Shown piece by piece: positions 32,188-42,501 of a stretch of DNA of 64,000 nt (position 1 is its first letter; each line of letters starts with the position of its first letter). Source of the DNA: Tetradesmus obliquus (taxonomy: Eukaryota; Chlorophyta; Chlorophyceae; Sphaeropleales; Scenedesmaceae). A program made the translations under genes and the position numbers. The stretch spans positions 10,597,001-10,661,000 of the forward strand of contig CP126191.1 of assembly GCA_030272155.1 (NCBI GenBank). Reading direction: 5' to 3'. The notes below the pieces were generated by a model. That model was not told the origin of the DNA, ran no database searches, and worked only from the letters and a program-made list of their open reading frames with translations.

Positions 32188-35054
32188 ATGTCGCTGTCGT
32201 GGAGGGCCAACCTGTGTGCCCTGTGCGCTGTGCTGCTGCTCGCCACGCACGCAACTGCAGGTAAATTTCAATTAAAGCTTGTGTCAGTACTGGTGGAACT
32301 TTCCGCCCTGATCGAAGCGACAGGAATGCGTGGGCAGCAGTAACTGACTTTCTGCTTAGTCAGGCACTGTCAAGCACACATGGATATGGCCAGAGCTGCA
32401 TGTCTGTATCCAGTAACTCAGACACACCACCACCTGCTGTATCATCACAGGACCCTACCCAGCTGTTGCGAACAGGCCATCTTTTGTAGCAGTGGGCGAT
32501 GGCCTGACTGAGAGCGCCTTCTCAAGCGAGCACATGGGCTGGGGGCTGCTGCTGCAGCAGAAGTACGTCCGCAAGGTATGTGACACAAACAAAAACGCCT
32601 CTTTGCATGACCGTGACTCCTAGTGCTGCTTCACCTGCCGCATCAACACATGGCCAGCCTGCAAAGCTGGTGTTAGTGGCAGCAGTCGCCTCCCTGCGCG
32701 CTGCCAGAAAACAGGACTCCCCACCCAGCCATGGCCCCTGCCTCCCTCTGCACGCCTGGCACACCAACCGAACAACACCGTAACCATGCCTGTGTAACTG
32801 TACGTTATTTCTGTGACGTTTGTCCTGCTGCAGGCCGACATCATCAACCGCGGCTATGGCGGCTTCTTCACCAGCTGGTTTGTGGACTTCATGCTGGACA
32901 GCCTCTTCAATGTGGGCAACCCCGCCCTGGGCATCATCTTCCTGGGCGTGAAGGACAGCCTGACACCAGCTGTCTCAGGGTGAGCAATTGACAAGCGGCA
33001 CTACAGTACCCTGTGTACCAGCTGCTCTAGCTGCAGCACACCAGCAGCAGCAGCAGCAACATAGATGGCGCCAGCCTGGGCATCATTGTCCTGGGAGTGA
33101 AGGACAGCCTGACACCAGCTGTCTCAGGGTGAGCTTTCAGCAGCAGTTTGAACACTCATCAGCTAGCCAGCACTGCACAGCTGTTGAAATGTGGGCAACC
33201 CTGCCCTGGGCATCATCTTCCTGGGCGGCAAGGACAGTCTGACACCAGCTGTCTCAGGGTGAGCTTTCAGCAGCAGTTTGAACACTCATCAGCTAGCCAA
33301 CACTGCACAGCTTATATACTGTGGGCAACCCCGCCCTGGGCATCATCTTCCTGGGAGTGAAGGACAGCCTGACACCAGCTGTCTCAGGGTGAGCATTTGA
33401 CAAGCGGCACTACAGCAGCCTGTGTACCGGCTGCTCTTGCTGCGGCACACCATCAGCAGTAATACAGATGGAACCAGCCTAGGCATAATCTTCCTGGGAG
33501 TGAAGGACTCCCTCACGCCAGCCAGCAGTGTCAGGGTGAGCTTTCAGCAGCAGTTTGAACACTCATCAGCTGGCCAGCACTGCACAGCTTTTGAAATGTG
33601 GGCAACCCCACCCTGGGCATTATCTTCCTGGGCGTGAAAGACTCCCTCACGCCAGCTGTGTCGGGGTGAGCAGCTGACAAGCAGCAATGCATCTGCCAGC
33701 CAACACTGGGCCGCAGCCTGTGCACCAAGCTCTCTTGCTGCAGCACACCAGCAGCAGCAGCAGGGGGTGATCATTGTAGGGGTGAGGGAATCCTGCACGC
33801 CAGCAGTGTCGGGGTGAGCAGCTGAACAGCAGTACTGCAGCAGCTGGCTTGCGCTGGGCTGCTGCCTGTGTGCAGAGGCTGCACGCTCAACCAAATACCA
33901 GCAGCACCAGCAGCAGCGGCAGCACACGGCAGACACGCACTGGAGTTGAGTGCATCGTAGCAGTGTCCTCAATCTGAGGTTTTTGCAGTAGCAGCAGCGC
34001 AGCAGCTGCGGCAGCTGACATGTGTAGCCCAGCGCGTTGGCTCACCCTGAATTTGCTCCGCCTGCTACACTACACCTGCAGGAACCACTACATCTCGCCG
34101 CAGCAGTTTGGCAGCAACGTGCAGCGCATCATGGACGCGGGCAAGAAGGCGGGCATCTCCAAGTTCCTGCTCATCACGCCGCCCCCAGTGTGTGAGGCAT
34201 GCAAGGGCAAGACACCGGTGAGTGAGGTTGGTTTTCAGTGCCAAATATCAGTGCCATTTTCAGTGCCAGCTGATGTGTAATCGTTGCTCTCGGCTGCTGC
34301 CCTCATGCCACCTCAAGTCGGTGTGCGAGGCATGCAAGGGCAAGACCCTGGTGGGTGGCGGCGGCTGGCTGTCAATGCGATGTTGCAGGTGGCATATGCA
34401 GGGAGGTGTGCAACTTTTGCAGCATAACCTACAGGCAACACAGCATGCACAGCAGTTGCTGGCAGTTTCGTGGCAGGAAGCCATAGACTTCTAAGTGGCA
34501 TGCAGGAGCAAGGCTGCGCTAAAACTTTTACTCACATTCAGCGCTCCATCAACATCAGCGCTGCCTCCAGAAGGAGTAGCTGCATCGGTGCTCTGGCTCA
34601 TGCTATGTCTGCTGCTGTGTCCCTCTATTCTCTTCACCACTTTCACCCCTTCCCTCCATCCGAGCAGAAGCCCTGGGACCGTGAGAACAGCCACAGCGTG
34701 CAATACGTGCAGCAGCTGGCGCAGCTCGCGTCCCGCAACGGCGCCGCCTTTCTGGACATCTTCTCAGCATGGCAGGCCGACCCAGACTGGCACAACAAGC
34801 TGCTGCTGCCTGACAAGCTGCACCTATCGCCGAAGGGCAATGAGGTCCTGTTCAATGCGATCGTATCAACCTTGGAGAGGAGTTTTCCTGAGCTTGCACC
34901 TAGTGGCCAGGCCCTGAACTGGCCACTGATGGATGTCATTTCGAAAGATGATCCTAAAGCGGCGTTTTCCAAGGTTGTGATGAACCCTAGCAGGGTGGCG
35001 GGCAGCTGCGGGGGTGGCAGCACGCCGCAGTGGAGCCGCGGCCGCAGGATGTGA
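32188..35054 (+). CDS. SGNH/GDSL hydrolase-like protein (IAH1-like) with lost nucleophile
   Basis: Five exons: 32188-32260, 32451-32575, 32834-32979, 34082-34217, 34668-35054; about 288 residues with a signal peptide (SLSWRANLCALCAVLLLATH). The fold of isoamyl-acetate-esterase-like SGNH proteins is recognisable. Block I reads VAVGDGLTE, block II RGYGG, block III FLGVKDS, and block V DKLHLSPKGN. The family's nucleophile, the Ser of GDS, is Gly42 here, and the oxyanion-hole Asn of GxND is Lys106. The catalytic Asp209 and His212 remain. On known chemistry this should not be an active esterase, so it may bind a ligand or be a decayed enzyme. The open frame and clean splice phases argue against a pseudogene. 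Intron 3 holds six copies of the exon 3 end, so the exact exon 3/4 junction in vivo is uncertain. Confidence 0.78.
33055..33835 (+). repeat. Six tandem copies of the exon 3 end with donor (SGNH gene intron 3)
   Basis: The last 50-75 bases of exon 3 plus the GGGTGAGC donor (real 32915-32985) recur ending near 33133, 33263, 33393, 33540, 33670 and 33818. Copies 1-3 are almost exact (LGIIFLGVKDS, then CTGTCTCAGG and GTGAGC). Copies 4-6 are more diverged. The following intron sequence alternates between a CTTTCAGCAGCAGTTTGAAC type and a TTGACAAGCGGC or CTGACAAGC type. All six keep a GTGAGC donor. Confidence 0.95.
34316..34362 (+). repeat. Copy of the exon 4 end with donor (SGNH gene)
   Basis: GTGTGCGAGGCATGCAAGGG CAAGACC then GTGGGT repeats the exon 4 end (encoding VCEACKGKT, real end 34217) about 130 bases downstream. 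Confidence 0.9.
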
Positions 35055-35908
35055 CTGTCTGGGCAGTTGCAGGCGGCTGTTTTGATCGTACACCTAGCAG
35101 TGTTGCTGGCGTACTGAGCGCCAGGCGCTGCATGTGGTGTGATGGCATCTGATGCCTCCTCAGCATCAATCCCAGCTTGTGATGTTGTGCAGTGCAGAGG
35201 GTGAAGAGCAGGGAATCTTCGAAAGTCCTTCCTAGCCTGTGTGAGTACAGCGCAGCCCTATGATCCCACTGGAAAATGTGGTGACCACACATTAATTGAT
35301 TCAACCACTTCTGCCTGCCGCATGGTTTACGCGCTGGCTTAGCTTGTAGGAATCGCCAACTGTAGCTCCGCAGCAGTTAGTGATTGCATATGCTGCTGTG
35401 GTGACGTGTCATGCCATGACAGTGTCCATTGTTTACAGCCGCTGACAGCATGGCATGTGCTTGTGCAGCTTCATTTGGTGTAGACAGATAGGTAGTGTTT
35501 CACCGTGTGTTTTTCAAAAGCGTCCAAACTCTCTATGATTATATTGCTTCAGCTTCGGCGTGGTAAGCCCTAGGGTTGACTGTTCATGCCAGGCTGGCAC
35601 AGCTCATGCCATGGCTGTCATTGACGGCTTGTCAAAGACCTGCACCCTGAACGGTGCAAACGTCATGTCTCAACAATTTATTTACCATTTCAGTAGTTTT
35701 ACTTCAGTTGCTGTTGCTGAAACGTGTAGCTGTGCTTGAGGTAAATGCTCTCCACACCACCTCACACAGCCTCAAGCCTTTGCTGCCAAGTTCACCAACA
35801 TTTTACTGTTTGAAAATCGTTATGCGCGGAGGTGTTGGAAGCAACAGCAAGTTAGCTTTAAACTCCCGTCCTGCGCGGCCTGCAGGGCGCGTTGCCAAGT
35901 ACACCACG
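35055..35908. other. Intergenic region, no gene recognised
   Basis: Holds the SGNH 3' UTR and the MDP1 promoter. The MDP1 frame stays open upstream to 35654, so part may encode an N-terminal extension (see that gene). Nothing else is seen. Confidence 0.35.
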
Positions 35909-38265
35909 ATGGGAGAGCGCACAGTGAAGGTGCCGAAACTAGTGGCGTTTGACCTAGATGGAACGTTGTGGTGAGTACAAAAACAAATGATTTCAAATTG
36001 TCCAGTTTGGCGGCAAAGGCAGAGCAGCCTGGGTGCAGCAACACTGGCAGCAGCAGTGAAGCAGCAGCAGCACCACCCACCCTGGGCTGGGTCTACCACG
36101 CTAGCATGCACAACAACTTACAGCAATTGACTTGCTGCGCTAGACTCCTATTATCTTACGGTGATTCTCTCATAAAACAGTACACAGCAACCTAGCCTTG
36201 GCTCCCTGGCACTAGCTGAGCTGCAGTCTTGTCTCTGCAGTGCCTGCACAGCTACCGTGCATGACACAGATGCCACCCCTGTTATAGCTGGTACAGTGTC
36301 AGAGGGTGCCACGGCCCACGTGACACCACACAAATATAAACAACATGTGCTGCCAGGTACCCTGAGATGTACATGCTGGATGGCGGCGCCCCCTTCCGCC
36401 GTGATGCCAGCGGGGCGGTGTTTGATGCAGCGGGGGAGCGCATCAAGCTGCTGGGAGACACCCTCAAGGTGCGCAGCAGCACACCACTATATAGTTCTGA
36501 AACACATGCAGCAGCTTTGTGCCTCAAGCCGACCTGCTGGCCATAGACCTGTGTCATGCTGCTTGGCGCCAGGCATGCAGCTATGGAGCACACGCCAGCA
36601 AAACGACCTCGTTTTTGAGTTGAAGCGAGAAGCACACATGGCAGGCAGCCGTCAAGTCAGTGGAAAAGGCTGTGTAGATTTGGTGGTATGCAGCTGTTGC
36701 TGTTGCTGCTGCTGCAGCTGGACTTGGTATTATGCATGGTGAGCAGCCTCCTGGCAGCAGCTGCCTGCAGTTGGCTTCTGCATCAGCCTGACAGAGCAGC
36801 ATAAACTGGTGTGGCTGCAGCACTCGAAGCAGCAGCAGCATGTGCTTACGTTGCGCACTTTGGCCATCGTCGGTGATGCTGTTGGTGATTATGCACAAGG
36901 CAGCTGGCGGCTCAGCTGGCTGATCTGACTTTGTACTTCTCTGCCTGTTATCCCATGTGTTGCTGGCAGGTGTTCGCACACATTACAACACACCCAGACT
37001 GGTCTGACACAGAAATTGCCTACGTGTCACGCACAGAGTACCCGGAATGGTGAGGCACGCCAGCAGCAAGGGTCTTAGCTGTAGAAACCCCAGCGGCATG
37101 CAAGCGTGTCAGGCGCCATGCCACACGGTTGAACCGCAGCATGCAGCGCATCAGCAGCATCAGGTCACTGCGTGACCTGTGCCTGTCTGGCCACAGCCTG
37201 CCTTGCACGTCCTGCAAGGACGGTGAGGCGCATCAGCAGCCGCGCCTCAACCCCAGCAGCACACAAGCGTGTCCTGTGCCCTGCCACACGGCTGAAACAC
37301 TGCACACATCGCAGCGTCGGCTGTGTCTGTCTGGCCTGCGCCTGCCTTGCACGTCCTGCAGCCGCCCTGCTCTTACGGTGCCTTCAGGCTTTTTATAGAT
37401 GCCATTTACTGTCTCACTCCGCTCACGAGGACCGCTATGCTGCGCTGCATCGCTGAAGCTGCTGTGTGTGGCTCGCCCTGCCCTCGTTACGCACTCGTGC
37501 TGCACTGCTGCTGCTGCTGCTGCTGCTGCTGCATGTACCCCTGCTCTGCAGGGCCATCCCCTGCCTGCAGCAGTTCCCCATCCCTGGCCACCCACGCGGG
37601 CTCAGCCTGTTTGACGTCAGCGGCCACAACGAGATCTACCCCGGCAGCAAGCTGGCGCACTTTAAGGCCATACACAAGCGCAGCGGCATAGACTATGAGG
37701 ATATGCTATTCTTTGATAATGAGCGGTGGGTGCGCGCCGGGGCATGCTAGCGACAGCGTTGTTGCAGCAGCAGCTATGCTGACTTACTTTGCGAGTGCTA
37801 TGCTCTTCTTCGACACTGAGCGGTGGGCTGTGGGTGATGGGAGCGAAGGCGTTGGGATGAAAGTTTGTCACGTGGCAGCTGGGGTGGAGGCGGGTGCGCC
37901 AAGTGGTAGCCGCGAAGCAGCAGCAGCAGCAGCAGCAGCAGCGGCAGCAGCAGCAGCAGCCGGGTTGACTGCCTCGCTGTCCATTCTGCGCTAAGCTATA
38001 GATGCTGGGTACACATGCAACTTGGTGCCAGTTCTTACCAGACATGTTTGCAACCTGCACGCCCTGCTTTGCTGCGTTCCAATGTTGCTGCAGGTGGAAC
38101 ATCACTGAAGTGAGCCGGCTAGGTGTGAAAAGTGTCTACTGCCCCCGCGGGCTCACGTCTGCTGTGTGGCAGGAGGGGCTGAGCATGTTTAAGGAGGGAG
38201 GTGCAGCAGCAGGTGACGGCAAGAAGCAGAAGCAGAAAAAGGCGGACAGTAGAGTATACGGCTGA
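35909..38265 (+). CDS. MDP1: Magnesium-dependent phosphatase 1 (HAD superfamily)
   Basis: Five exons: 35909-35970, 36357-36468, 36970-37049, 37552-37725, 38094-38265; about 199 residues. HAD motif I is AFDLDGTLW (Asp15 nucleophile and Asp17). MDP1 proteins usually have DLDYTLW, so the Tyr is Gly here. The family signature EIYPGSKLAHFKAI followed by MLFFDNERWNITEVSRLGV is clear and supplies the motif III lysine and the motif IV acidic pair. The C-terminus ends in a Lys/Gln-rich tail. MDP1 dephosphorylates small phosphosugar or protein-tyrosine substrates and has been linked to repair of glycated proteins. An in-frame ATG at 35822 would add about 29 basic, Arg/Ala-rich residues that could be an organelle-targeting peptide; the choice between the two starts is open. 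Confidence 0.85.
37041..37390 (+). repeat. Duplicated donor-flanking intron sequence (MDP1 intron 3)
   Basis: The stretch from the exon 3 donor (GGTGAGGCACGCCAGCAGC, 37049) is echoed from about 37210 (GACGGTGAGGCGCATCAGCA), both followed by a CAAGCGTGTC and GCCACACGG[T/C]TGAA pattern. A CTGTCTGGCC..CAGCCTGCCTTGCACGTCCTGCA segment is also repeated at about 37185 and 37327. Confidence 0.7.
37799..37845 (+). repeat. Copy of the exon 4 end with donor (MDP1)
   Basis: ATGCTCTTCTTCGACACTGA GCGGTGGGC repeats the exon 4 end (encoding MLFFDNER, real end 37725) with the GTGGG donor, about 97 bases downstream. The copy encodes MLFFDTER. Confidence 0.9.
37916..37965 (+). repeat. (CAG)n run in MDP1 intron 4
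   Basis: About 15 CAG units with two CGG interruptions, in gene-sense CAG orientation. Confidence 0.9.
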
Positions 38266-40072
38266 AGGTGGATAAACCTACTTGAACTTGAATGTGCATG
38301 CATTGGTTGGTTTTGCGCATGCATGCTGGTGCCGTTGTCATGCGCACACATTATTGCGACTGTGGTCAGCTGCTATCTCGAATGGTCAGCACCATGACCT
38401 GCAGAAGTCGCTGCACTAGCACTGCCATGCTGCACCAGCCGATCTGTTGCGCAATGCTGTCTCTCATTTGAAGGAAAGCAGCTTCATCAGCCACTTGGCA
38501 AACAACCATGACAGCAGTTGATGAGGCACTTAATTGCCATGTTGGCGCTGCCCTTACCGTACCCACAGCCATTGTTGAGTTTGCTGTTGTGTGGCGAAGC
38601 GATCACCTTGTTTGTCATTGTGTGTATGTCACATCCATGATGCAATCATGACAGCTGTAAGCCAAGCTCAATGCGGTTGCTCGCTAATGTTCAGCAACGG
38701 CCGGACATGTGGCTCTGTGCAGACCTCATGCCCACTGGCTTGGCTGTGGCTTACGCAAGCAAAGCACTCAAGAAGCTCTTGCCAAAGACGTGCATCCAGC
38801 AAGCAATTGCTTGATGTGTTGCAGCCTGGCAGGGGATCACCCCGGCAGGTGCACTTGCCACACGTGTGCTTTCTTGCCATTTGTGCTGCGCAGATTGTGA
38901 TCTATGTCTGAAGGCGCATGCTCTGGATTGTACAGCAAGCTTGCCGTTTGTTGCCCGCTGGGAGCAGGCCACGTGTGCGCCTCGCTGGAAGAGAGGTTTT
39001 TTCAACACATTGTTGCAGTGCAAACCAGGCATATGCATGCTGTGCCTTGTCCCACATCTCACAATGTAGACATGGCTTGGTACAAAGCTTTGCATATGTG
39101 CACATATATGGTTTGCACCAAATACAGCCTGCCGCAATGTCTTCATCTCAGCAAGTTTGCTGGCGGTACACTGCTTGCACTGCGGGGATGATGACAGTAC
39201 AGATACTGTACAGGCATGTTGTGCGCTGCCGCAGTGGCTACGGTTGTTGTCCTGGCAACTTGCTGACAATGTTGTGTAAATACCGTTGTTTGGTATCGCC
39301 GGCGGCAACTGCTGCACGGATGCATCGTCATGTGGCATTGCGGGTATGGGTTGGCCGCAAGTGTTGCAGCTGCTGTATTTTCTGTATGTGCAAGCTTACC
39401 CTAACCGTCAAACATGGCGATGCTTTGAAAATGCAACAGTATGCTGCTGGTAAATTAGCCGGCCAGCCATTGCTTGGCTTGCTGATTTGGCAACTGCAGT
39501 ACTTCTGCTGCAGCTGCAGTGCATAGGGCCACTAGGCAACCTGTTGTCAACTCTTCACACTGTTGCCACTTGCACCACTCATCATGAGTGATCATCATAT
39601 TGGGTTGCGCGCAGGCAAGTGCCAAGGTAGGGTTTGCCCACACTATGTGATCACGTGTTACAGTCCCTCACTGTCAGCACCGGCAACTCTCAAGCAACTG
39701 CAAATGGTCATGGGTGCAGCGCATTCAGCGCAATGCCTCTACCAGTAGTATGCATTACGTGATGCAATGTTGGGCAGCTGACCATAACCTCCAGCACACA
39801 TGTGCATTGTACGATGCCATCCTACTTCTATTACAAACAACCCTAGGCCCCACATGTGCCGGGCTCGTGTACGGGCAGCTGCTCGTGAGCTATGAACTTG
39901 CTTGACCCCCAGATAGCATTAGTGGCGTTGTTCATCACATGCCCCAGCAATGTCAGCTGCTTGACATCCCTGCCGCCTCAACACTGCAGAGGTGCCCTTG
40001 GCACTGCGTGAACTGCACTGCTACTGCACGCTTGCGTCCCTGCTGCCGTGCTGCTACTGCTGCTGCTGCTGC
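38266..40072. other. Intergenic region between convergent genes, no gene recognised
   Basis: About 1.8 kb between the MDP1 and OSTC stop codons. Open frames such as 38918-39526 (plus) lack domains or splice logic. No tRNA or transposon termini are seen. Confidence 0.4.
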
Positions 40073-42008
40073 TCAGTAGCGCATGTAACCGGGCATCTTG
40101 ATGTTGAGGAAGGTCATCACAGCGCTGTACGCCATCACCAGGCCAAAGCCGCCCCTGCGGCCAGGCACACAGCACGCCCCAACACCAAGCAGCAGGTCAA
40201 GTTGAGTGCTAGCCAGCCTGTTTGCATGCAGGCCAATATATTGCTGCCTGCATGTGCTCACACTGCACTGGGCCACATTGCGCTGCAATGTGGCAGTACT
40301 GCAGTGCGCAGGTGCTGAGCGCAGTTGCTGCAGTTGCTTGCACATTGATTGTGCTCATGCTGCTGCTTAAACATACGGCTGGACCCAGAATGACGCTGAT
40401 GCCCTGCCAACTGCAGCCATCCTGCTACTGAACGCACACACTCCACAACAGTGCTGCTGCTGCAGCTGCCGCAGCTCACAGTGACGCCAGGATGAGCCTG
40501 CTGCCCTGGCCCTGCTGCCCTGCTGCTGCTGCCAACCACAGCTGCTGAGAAGCACAGTACAAGCAAAGCTGCTGCAGCTCAGAGTGACGCCGGGGCGAGG
40601 CTGCTGCCCTGGTGCTGCTGCCATCCGCTGCTGCTGCCCTGATGCTTCTGCTACTAACCACGGCTGCTGATTGCACAACATAAGCCAAGCTGCTGCAGCT
40701 CACAGTGACACCAGGATGATTCGCAGCTTGTAGTCTGTGCGCTTGCTCTGGCACTGGTCCAGCGCAATCAGCGACAGCCCTGCAGGGACCACCAGTGCAG
40801 CAAAGGTGAGTTCGGCACAGCAGCAGCGAAGCTTGGGCCGGTCACAGTGCAGTAAGCACCCAGCATTAGGACAGCTACTGCCACCATCGCCTGCTGCTGC
40901 TGCCCTCGCCTGCTGCTGCTTCGCCTGCTGCTGCTGCCGCCCTCGCTTGCTGCTGCTGCTGCTGCTGCTGCCTGCCGCACCTCCCAGCGTGTACATCATG
41001 GCTCCCGAGATGCCCTCAATGATGTACTGCCCGTTCATGCGGTGGGGCATGAACGTGACAGGCTTCACCTTGCCTGCAGGCCATGGAACATGTGCAAGGG
41101 AAGTGCAGTGCAGTACGGTGTTGTCGTGATGCATTTGCACACAAGTTGATGATCCCTGGCTTCACCTTGCCTGCAGGCACCACACACAAGCACAAGAGAA
41201 GTGCGGTACAGAACGGGGTTGTATCAACTCCAAGCAAAGCACACTACAGGCTGCTGAAGCTGCTGCTGCAACTGCTGCGCCTGGCGCTGCCCCCAGACGC
41301 TGCCACTGGTGCTGCTTTACAGCTGGCACACGAGCAGCGATGCACCTCTGGCACAGCATCTGCATATGCTTGCGCATGTCCAGCAGTGCCAGCAGCTGAC
41401 GGTCCTGCTGATTGAGCTGCTGCCTGTCTTGTCTGCAAATGTGCTGCTGCGCACACACCTGTGACCTCATCCTGCACTGCTGCGATTACTGCCACAACTG
41501 CTTCCACTGGTGCTGCTGCTGCTGCTGCTGCTTGAGCTTCCACTGGTGCTGGCCGACTGCTGCCGCTCCTGCAAGCGTGCTGCTGCCGCGCACACCTGTG
41601 ACCTCATCCTGCACTGCGCCCACTGCAGGAGGCTCGTTGATGATGTCATATGCGATGCCTGCCGTGACAAGGAAGTATGACAGGATGACCAGCGAACACA
41701 CAGTGGAGGCCTTGGGCAGCTCAAACTCCTCCACCTGCAGAAAAGCCAAGTCATGTTAACAGCAGCACATTTGAATTGATGAGCTAGCTGCTGTCGATGC
41801 TGTTCAAATCTCTGCAGTGACGGGGCGGTGCTGCTGCTGTCGCTGCAGAGCTGCTGAAGAGCAGACATGAGAGCGCTGCACGCCAGGTCAAGAAATGCAT
41901 AGAACCACCGCTCAGCTGGGATGCAAAGCCCAAACCCGATGCATATGAAGCCAATGGTCATGACTAAACACGCACCTTCGTGACCATGGTCTCAATCAAG
42001 CCCGGCAT
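40073..42008 (-). CDS. OSTC: Oligosaccharyltransferase complex subunit OSTC (DC2)
   Basis: Five exons on the minus strand: 42008-41976, 41734-41596, 41073-40981, 40779-40704, 40154-40073; about 140 residues, close to the usual ~150. Three membrane segments are evident: TVCSLVILSYFLVTAGIAYD, the GISGAMMYTLGGLSLIALD helix, and GGFGLVMAYSAVMTFLNIK. Family signatures are YDIINEPPAVG, FMPHRMNGQYIIEG and the C-terminal KMPGYMRY. OSTC joins the ER oligosaccharyltransferase to the Sec61 translocon for co-translational N-glycosylation. Exon 1 codes for only 11 residues (MPGLIETMVTK), and this short N-terminus is the least certain part. The exon 4 donor is taken as GTGAGC at 40703 because it restores the frame into exon 5. 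Head-to-head with the TPR gene at 42502. Confidence 0.9.
40384..40620 (-). repeat. Copies of the exon 4 end with donor (OSTC)
   Basis: The exon 4 end and donor (plus-strand CTCACAGTGACACCAGGATG, about 40700-40719) recur as CTCACAGTGACGCCAGGATG at about 40476 and CTCAGAGTGACGCCGGGGCG at about 40578. A more decayed form lies near 40385. The first keeps the GTGAGC donor; the second reads CTGAGC. Confidence 0.8.
41147..41180 (-). repeat. Copy of acceptor plus exon 3 start (OSTC)
   Basis: Plus-strand TGGCTTCACCTTGCCTGCAG repeats the exon 3 start and its CTGCAG acceptor (GGCTTCACCTTGCCTGCAG at about 41061-41079) about 97 bases upstream in gene sense. It encodes GKVKP like the real exon. Confidence 0.85.
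41446..41580 (-). repeat. Copy of the exon 2 end with donor and CTG-type intron (OSTC)
   Basis: Plus-strand GCACACACCTGTGACCTCAT CCTGCACTGC at about 41450 repeats the exon 2 end and GTGTGC donor (41590-41620), encoding AVQDEVTG. The intervening stretch is CAG/CTG-rich. Confidence 0.85.
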
Positions 42009-42501
42009 GGCGTCTTTGCTGCTGCTCCTCTTTGCTACTGCTGTGGCCCTCTGCTGGCCCTGCTACGCTGCAGGCTACACCAGCCTGCGCAAACTATTTT
42101 AGATGGCAGTGATCAACAGCAACAGCAATGTGATGGAGGGCAAAAGCACCCGTGGGACGCTTTTGAATGCCAACGAACCCTGCAACCGACTCACAGCTGC
42201 TCAGGAAGTGTACCAGAATCCAACAATCAATGCAATTTAAGACAGGCGTACATGTTACCGGGCTGTATACCAGCTGCTGCTAGCATAACATGCAGGGCTC
42301 ATGTGTGTCGCTAGGCACGACCAATCCCATATCACTCTTGCAGACAACGATTACACAAAATGATATTCATCGTTAGCTGTGATCAACTGCAAACCAAGGA
42401 GGATCAGGAGGCTGCTGTAAGCTTCAACTTGGGCACTGTTCCTACTCACCCACGGCACTTGCTGATCTTGGAGGCAGTCAGGAAGACAGCACATTGATAG
42501 C
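42009..42501. promoter_or_regulatory. Divergent intergenic region between OSTC and TPR genes
   Basis: About 490 bases between head-to-head start codons. No coding sequence is apparent and no specific promoter element can be named. Confidence 0.4.

Noticed and set aside
38918-39526. Open frame of 202 residues between convergent genes
   Set aside because: Cys/His/Trp-rich, with no domain pattern and overlapped by equally long frames on the other strand, as expected by chance in GC-rich DNA.
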